A stretch of DNA of 7,036 bases from an uncultured Coriobacteriales bacterium (lineage in GTDB: Bacteria > Actinomycetota > Coriobacteriia > Coriobacteriales > Atopobiaceae), in assembly GCA_947305035.1 (NCBI GenBank), contig CAMZCV010000047.1, positions 1-7,036 of the forward strand. Direction: 5' to 3'. The translations under genes and the position numbers were made by a program. The notes beneath the pieces are model-generated. The model was given only the letters and a program-made list of their open reading frames with translations. It ran no database searches and was not told the origin of the DNA. Of the stretch, positions 5,201 to 7,036 are shown piece after piece; positions within the stretch are counted from its first letter, which is position 1; every line of letters starts with the position of its first letter.

Positions 5201-5487
5201 TGGCAGACAACAGGACCGGACTAAGCCCAGCCGACATCGCCGAGTCGTTCCGCGACAGGTGTGGGGACGGCAGCGTGGAGTGGGTCTACACGCCAACGCA
5301 GACGCGTGTGCTGCTCGATGCCGCCGACATGTTGGACGAGAACGCCAAGCTGCGGGAGTTGGTGTGGGACATGGGCGCGGCGTTCATTCATGGCCCTTGC
5401 TATCGCTGGTGTGAGTTTAAGGAGCCGTGCAACGGTGACAAGTGCCAATACCGCGACCGCATGCGCGAGTTGGGGGTGGAGGTATGA
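5200..5487 (+). CDS. Small Cys-cluster phage protein (LDxAADMLxENAKLREL...RMRELGVEV family)
   Basis: A 95-aa protein with a helical N-terminal two thirds (SPADIAESFRDR, then TRVLLDAADMLDENAKLRELVWDMGAAF) and a C-terminal cysteine cluster at C67, C71, C77 and C82, before the tail RDRMRELGVEV. The helix-plus-Cys-cluster-plus-RMRELG layout is one I remember from small phage and prophage proteins of Coriobacteriia. A zinc-binding knuckle is likely, but the spacing is not a classical CxxC pair. ATG 5200 is chosen over GTG 5197 for its linker overlap. Its final codons GTGGAGGTATGA carry the start of the next gene in an ATGA overlap. The function is unknown; a structural or protein-binding accessory role is inference. 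Confidence 0.85.
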   Translation: MADNRTGLSPADIAESFRDRCGDGSVEWVYTPTQTRVLLDAADMLDENAKLRELVWDMGAAFIHGPCYRWCEFKEPCNGDKCQYRDRMRELGVEV

Positions 5488-5705
5488 GCGAGCGCATCAT
5501 CGAGGTCGAGTACGACACATTCAACGGCACGTTCACGCAGCATCGCCGCGAGGAAATCGTGCGGTGCAGGGACTGCAAGCGGTTCAGTCTGGACAACAGC
5601 GACCACGACTATCGCAGTGGTTGGTGGTGCCACAGGTGGAATACCGACATGGTTAAGCCTGACGGCTTCTGCGCATGGGGAGAACGGAGGGCCGACCATG
5701 ACTAG
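5484..5705 (+). CDS. Zinc-ribbon-like phage protein (CRDCK...GFCAWGERR family)
   Basis: A 73-aa protein with a beta-rich N-terminus (IIEVEYDTFNGTFTQHRREEIV), then C28-x2-C31 (RCRDCKRF), C49 in a WWCHRW segment and C63 in DGFCAWGERR. The four cysteines in this order and the C-terminal F-C-x-W/Y-G-E-R-R signature are characteristic of a very common small phage protein, probably a single zinc-binding module. Its biochemical role is not established. ATG 5484 is preferred over the upstream in-frame GTG at 5442 because it makes the ATGA overlap with the previous stop and follows GGGGGTGGAGG. The end overlaps the next gene by eight bases. Confidence 0.9.
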   Translation: MSERIIEVEYDTFNGTFTQHRREEIVRCRDCKRFSLDNSDHDYRSGWWCHRWNTDMVKPDGFCAWGERRADHD

Positions 5706-6093
5706 CGCGACCGACGAGCTGCGCCGCCTGCTGGACGAGCGCGGGGTGGAGTGGTGGCAGAGCGCCAATACGCTAGGCTGCGTCTTCACACGCTGGCACT
5801 CGCCGCTGTTTGGTGACGAGGTCGTGGCGATGGAGAACGGCAAGGAAGGACTGGTGCTGTTTGACCACTTCATGACCCCCGCACAGGCCATAGACGCGAC
5901 ACTGGGGCCGGGGACGTGCCGAGACCTAAGCGGCACGGGCGCAAACGGTGAGCAGGTTTTCAACTGCTCCGAGTGCGGTTGCGTGCTGAGCCTTTACGAT
6001 CGCGACGGAAGCAACAACCTCTGCACGAGCTTCATCTTCGACTACCCGCGATATTGCCCCGAGTGTGGGAGGAGGGTGGTCGAATGCGACTAG
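5698..6093 (+). CDS. Zinc-ribbon phage protein (LDERGVE ... CxxC ... CPxCGRR family)
   Basis: A 131-aa protein. The N-terminal domain (about 1-72) has the helix ATDELRRLLDERGVEWW, a beta segment with W and F residues, and the helix MTPAQAIDATLG. The C-terminal half carries a two-knuckle zinc ribbon: NCSECGC (C90, C93) and YCPECGRRV (C120, C123). I remember this 'LRxLLDERGVE...TPEQAIxATLG...CPxCGRRV' protein as frequent in actinobacterial and Firmicutes prophages, of unknown role. ATG 5698 has GGAGGG (5686-5691) seven bases upstream, and an in-frame ATG at 5617 is rejected because it would bury 89 bases in the preceding gene. The N-terminal domain is probably protein-binding and the ribbon structural or nucleic-acid-binding; both are inference. 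Confidence 0.9.
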   Translation: MTSATDELRRLLDERGVEWWQSANTLGCVFTRWHSPLFGDEVVAMENGKEGLVLFDHFMTPAQAIDATLGPGTCRDLSGTGANGEQVFNCSECGCVLSLYDRDGSNNLCTSFIFDYPRYCPECGRRVVECD

Positions 6094-6356
6094 AGATAAA
6101 CCCGTTCCGCATGGGGACTGACAAGGAAGCGGCGCTGAAGCCACTCGAAGAGAGCGCGGAAGTCTTTGGTGCGTGGCAAATGCAGGAGCAGTTCGACAAC
6201 GATAGTCTTCCGTTCAGGTGGCTAGCCTACGAGATCGCCGACTGCATCACGGCTTGCGTCAACCTGGCCGACCGCTACGGCATCGACCTACAGGCTGCGC
6301 TGAATGCCGTGGAGAAGCACAACAGGGAGCGGGGCCGATATGGCGCTTTGGACTGA
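6084..6356 (+). CDS. MazG-like nucleotide pyrophosphohydrolase
   Basis: A 90-aa all-helical protein with the metal-binding layout of MazG-like NTP pyrophosphohydrolases, which hydrolyse NTPs or dNTPs to the monophosphate plus pyrophosphate. Visible are E22, E23 and E26 in PLEESAEVFGAWQ (the E-E-x-x-E motif), then E50 and D53 in AYEIADCITACVNLADRYGI (the E-x-x-D motif), and a closing helix VEKHNRERGRYG (77-87) like the K-x-x-x-N/R-x-x-R-G end of phage members. It is at the short end for the family and probably acts as an oligomer. In phages such enzymes trim the nucleotide pool or interfere with host signalling; which applies here is not shown. ATG 6084 follows GGAGGAGGGTGG and overlaps the zinc-ribbon gene by ten bases. 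Confidence 0.85.
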   Translation: MRLEINPFRMGTDKEAALKPLEESAEVFGAWQMQEQFDNDSLPFRWLAYEIADCITACVNLADRYGIDLQAALNAVEKHNRERGRYGALD

Positions 6357-6690
6357 TGAAGAGATATCCCTGCTGAGGACGTACTACGAGGACCACGGCG
6401 CGTACTGGTACGACTGGGCCGACATCCTGCCGTCACGACCAAGCGGCTCCATCTACTACAAGGCCAAGGAGCTTGGGCTGTGCTACACAAAACGGTGGCA
6501 GCACGTGGTAGACCAGAGCGTTCACGTCTGCGGGGAGTGCATGCACTACAGGAAAGACGGCAATGGTTACGGCAGGTGCTACGAGAAACATGCGATAGGT
6601 CTGTTTAAGGGCGCTCCCAAGGTCTTGGACGTGTTCGACGCAAGTTTGTGTGACCATCGTTGCAGGAAGGCACCAAATGAACGCGCTTGA
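6340..6690 (+). CDS. Myb/SANT-like HTH protein with C-terminal Cys cluster
   Basis: A 116-aa two-part protein. Residues 4-47 read WTDEEISLLRTYYEDHG....YDWADILPSRPSGSIYYKAKELGL, the pattern of phage Myb/SANT-like or GcrA-type helix-turn-helix domains (W at the first helix, LP-x-R, then the recognition helix with KA..LGL). Residues 61-110 carry C64-x2-C67 (VCGECMHYRKDG), C80 in YGRCYEKH, then C104 and C108 in SLCDHRC, a probable zinc module similar to the CRDC-type protein encoded at 5484-5705. The combination suggests a DNA-binding accessory or regulator. ATG 6340 has GGGAGCGGGG upstream and overlaps the MazG-like gene by 17 bases; an in-frame ATG at 6304 is rejected because it would overlap by 53 bases. 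HTH is fairly sure; targets are unknown. Confidence 0.85.
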   Translation: MALWTDEEISLLRTYYEDHGAYWYDWADILPSRPSGSIYYKAKELGLCYTKRWQHVVDQSVHVCGECMHYRKDGNGYGRCYEKHAIGLFKGAPKVLDVFDASLCDHRCRKAPNERA

Positions 6691-7036
6691 GTTCTTTGAG
6701 GCGTTCCGTGGCCCTACGGGCATCTGCGGCAAGCTGGCAGAGTGCGCGGTCGAGCTCGCCGATGGCACGCCGCTCACGTCTGGCGGCGGCAACTCCGGTG
6801 TGCGCACGTCGAGCATTTCAGACCCCACCATGAGGGCGGCGTTGACGGGCATGGCGAGAGCGGAGTCGTTGGCTAGGCGCTACGACGAGTTGGCCGCACA
6901 GGTCGCACGTGCGGGAGAGATAGCGCATGCGGTTCGCCACGGGCAGGTGCTCGATGACTACTACCTGGTCGAGGACGGCAACAGGGTCACGTGGACGCTG
7001 CTCGCCGACGAGTACGGGCAGACCGCGAGGACGCTC
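6677..7036 (+). CDS. Probable phage late-transcription regulator, HTH (partial, runs off the window)
   Basis: The first 120 codons of a gene open to the window edge. ATG 6677 has AGGAAGG six bases upstream and overlaps the previous gene by 14 bases. The N-terminus (MNALEFFEAF.....CGKLAECAVEL) and a Ser/Gly/Thr-rich linker around 34-50 are followed by helices (RAALTGMARAESLARRYDELAAQVARAGEIAHAV) and then QVLDDYYLVEDGNRVTWTLLADEYGQTARTL. The last segment reads as the 'YYL..G.TW..LA.E.G.S.RT' helix-turn-helix of RinA/ArpU/DUF1492-like or sigma-region-4-like phage activators, which often sit just before the packaging genes. The HTH recognition helix is only beginning at the edge, so the family call is provisional. 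The complete protein probably extends some 20-50 residues further. Confidence 0.75.
   Translation, partial: MNALEFFEAFRGPTGICGKLAECAVELADGTPLTSGGGNSGVRTSSISDPTMRAALTGMARAESLARRYDELAAQVARAGEIAHAVRHGQVLDDYYLVEDGNRVTWTLLADEYGQTARTL

Noticed and set aside
1..7036. CRISPR array, tRNA or insertion sequence
   Set aside because: No regularly spaced repeats, cloverleaf pattern, transposase motif or flanking terminal repeats were seen. The repeated linkers at 4340-5200 are not CRISPR-like because they coincide with gene boundaries and are unevenly spaced.

Overview
The window is a compact, single-strand block of phage or prophage DNA, most likely from a temperate siphovirus-like phage or integrated prophage of a high-GC actinobacterium. 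Several small protein families here (the DADG-P-I-x-GDV / VEDVLRE family, the CRDC...GFCAWGERR protein, the LDERGVE...CxxC...CPxCGRR protein) are ones I remember from phages and prophages of gut Coriobacteriia such as Eggerthella and Collinsella relatives. That host assignment is from memory and could not be tested here. All sixteen supported genes, including one partial at each end, lie on the + strand. Neighbours are separated by a few bases or overlap by 1-26 bases, as in a phage early/middle operon. No tRNA, rRNA, CRISPR array, insertion sequence or integrase is visible.

Region 1 (1-2239) holds the tail of an upstream frame and a large replication gene. That gene encodes a PriCT-2-like N-terminal domain, a primase-polymerase (AEP-like) core with S-x-H and R-x-S-R-M-P-G motifs, a RepA/AAA_25-type RecA-fold helicase with Walker A and B, and a C-terminal tail that may be a winged helix. 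Region 2 (2240-2384) is the only sizeable non-coding gap (about 145 bases). It is unusually structured: a nested inverted repeat overlaps the stop codon of the replication gene, and a long G-rich/C-rich hairpin follows. The left arm of that hairpin is a textbook four-run G-quadruplex motif with one-base loops, just upstream of a TTG-started VRR-NUC nuclease gene.

Region 3 (2385-3515) encodes the VRR-NUC nuclease and three small proteins of unknown function. Region 4 (3518-4351) encodes two tandem paralogues of the DADG/VEDVLRE family. Region 5 (4351-5487) is a run of four small genes. Four consecutive junctions here (entering genes at 4351, 4695, 4910 and 5200) are near-copies of one 15-16 base stop-start linker (GGTGA...GAGTGA). 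The linker supplies both the ribosome binding site and the overlapping stop/start, and forces the upstream protein to end in GDE or GDAE. Region 6 (5200-6690) is enriched in Cys-cluster, probably zinc-binding, small proteins. It also holds a small MazG-like NTP pyrophosphohydrolase and a Myb/SANT-like HTH fused to a Cys cluster. The window ends inside a gene whose last visible segment looks like the HTH of a phage late-transcription regulator (RinA/ArpU/sigma-region-4-like).

Read together, this is a replication-to-late-switch segment: primase-helicase, a nuclease for replication or recombination, a shuffled set of small accessory proteins, nucleotide-pool housekeeping, then a probable transcriptional switch. 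The most interesting signals are the structured nucleic-acid element at 2231-2377 and the repeated stop-start linker.
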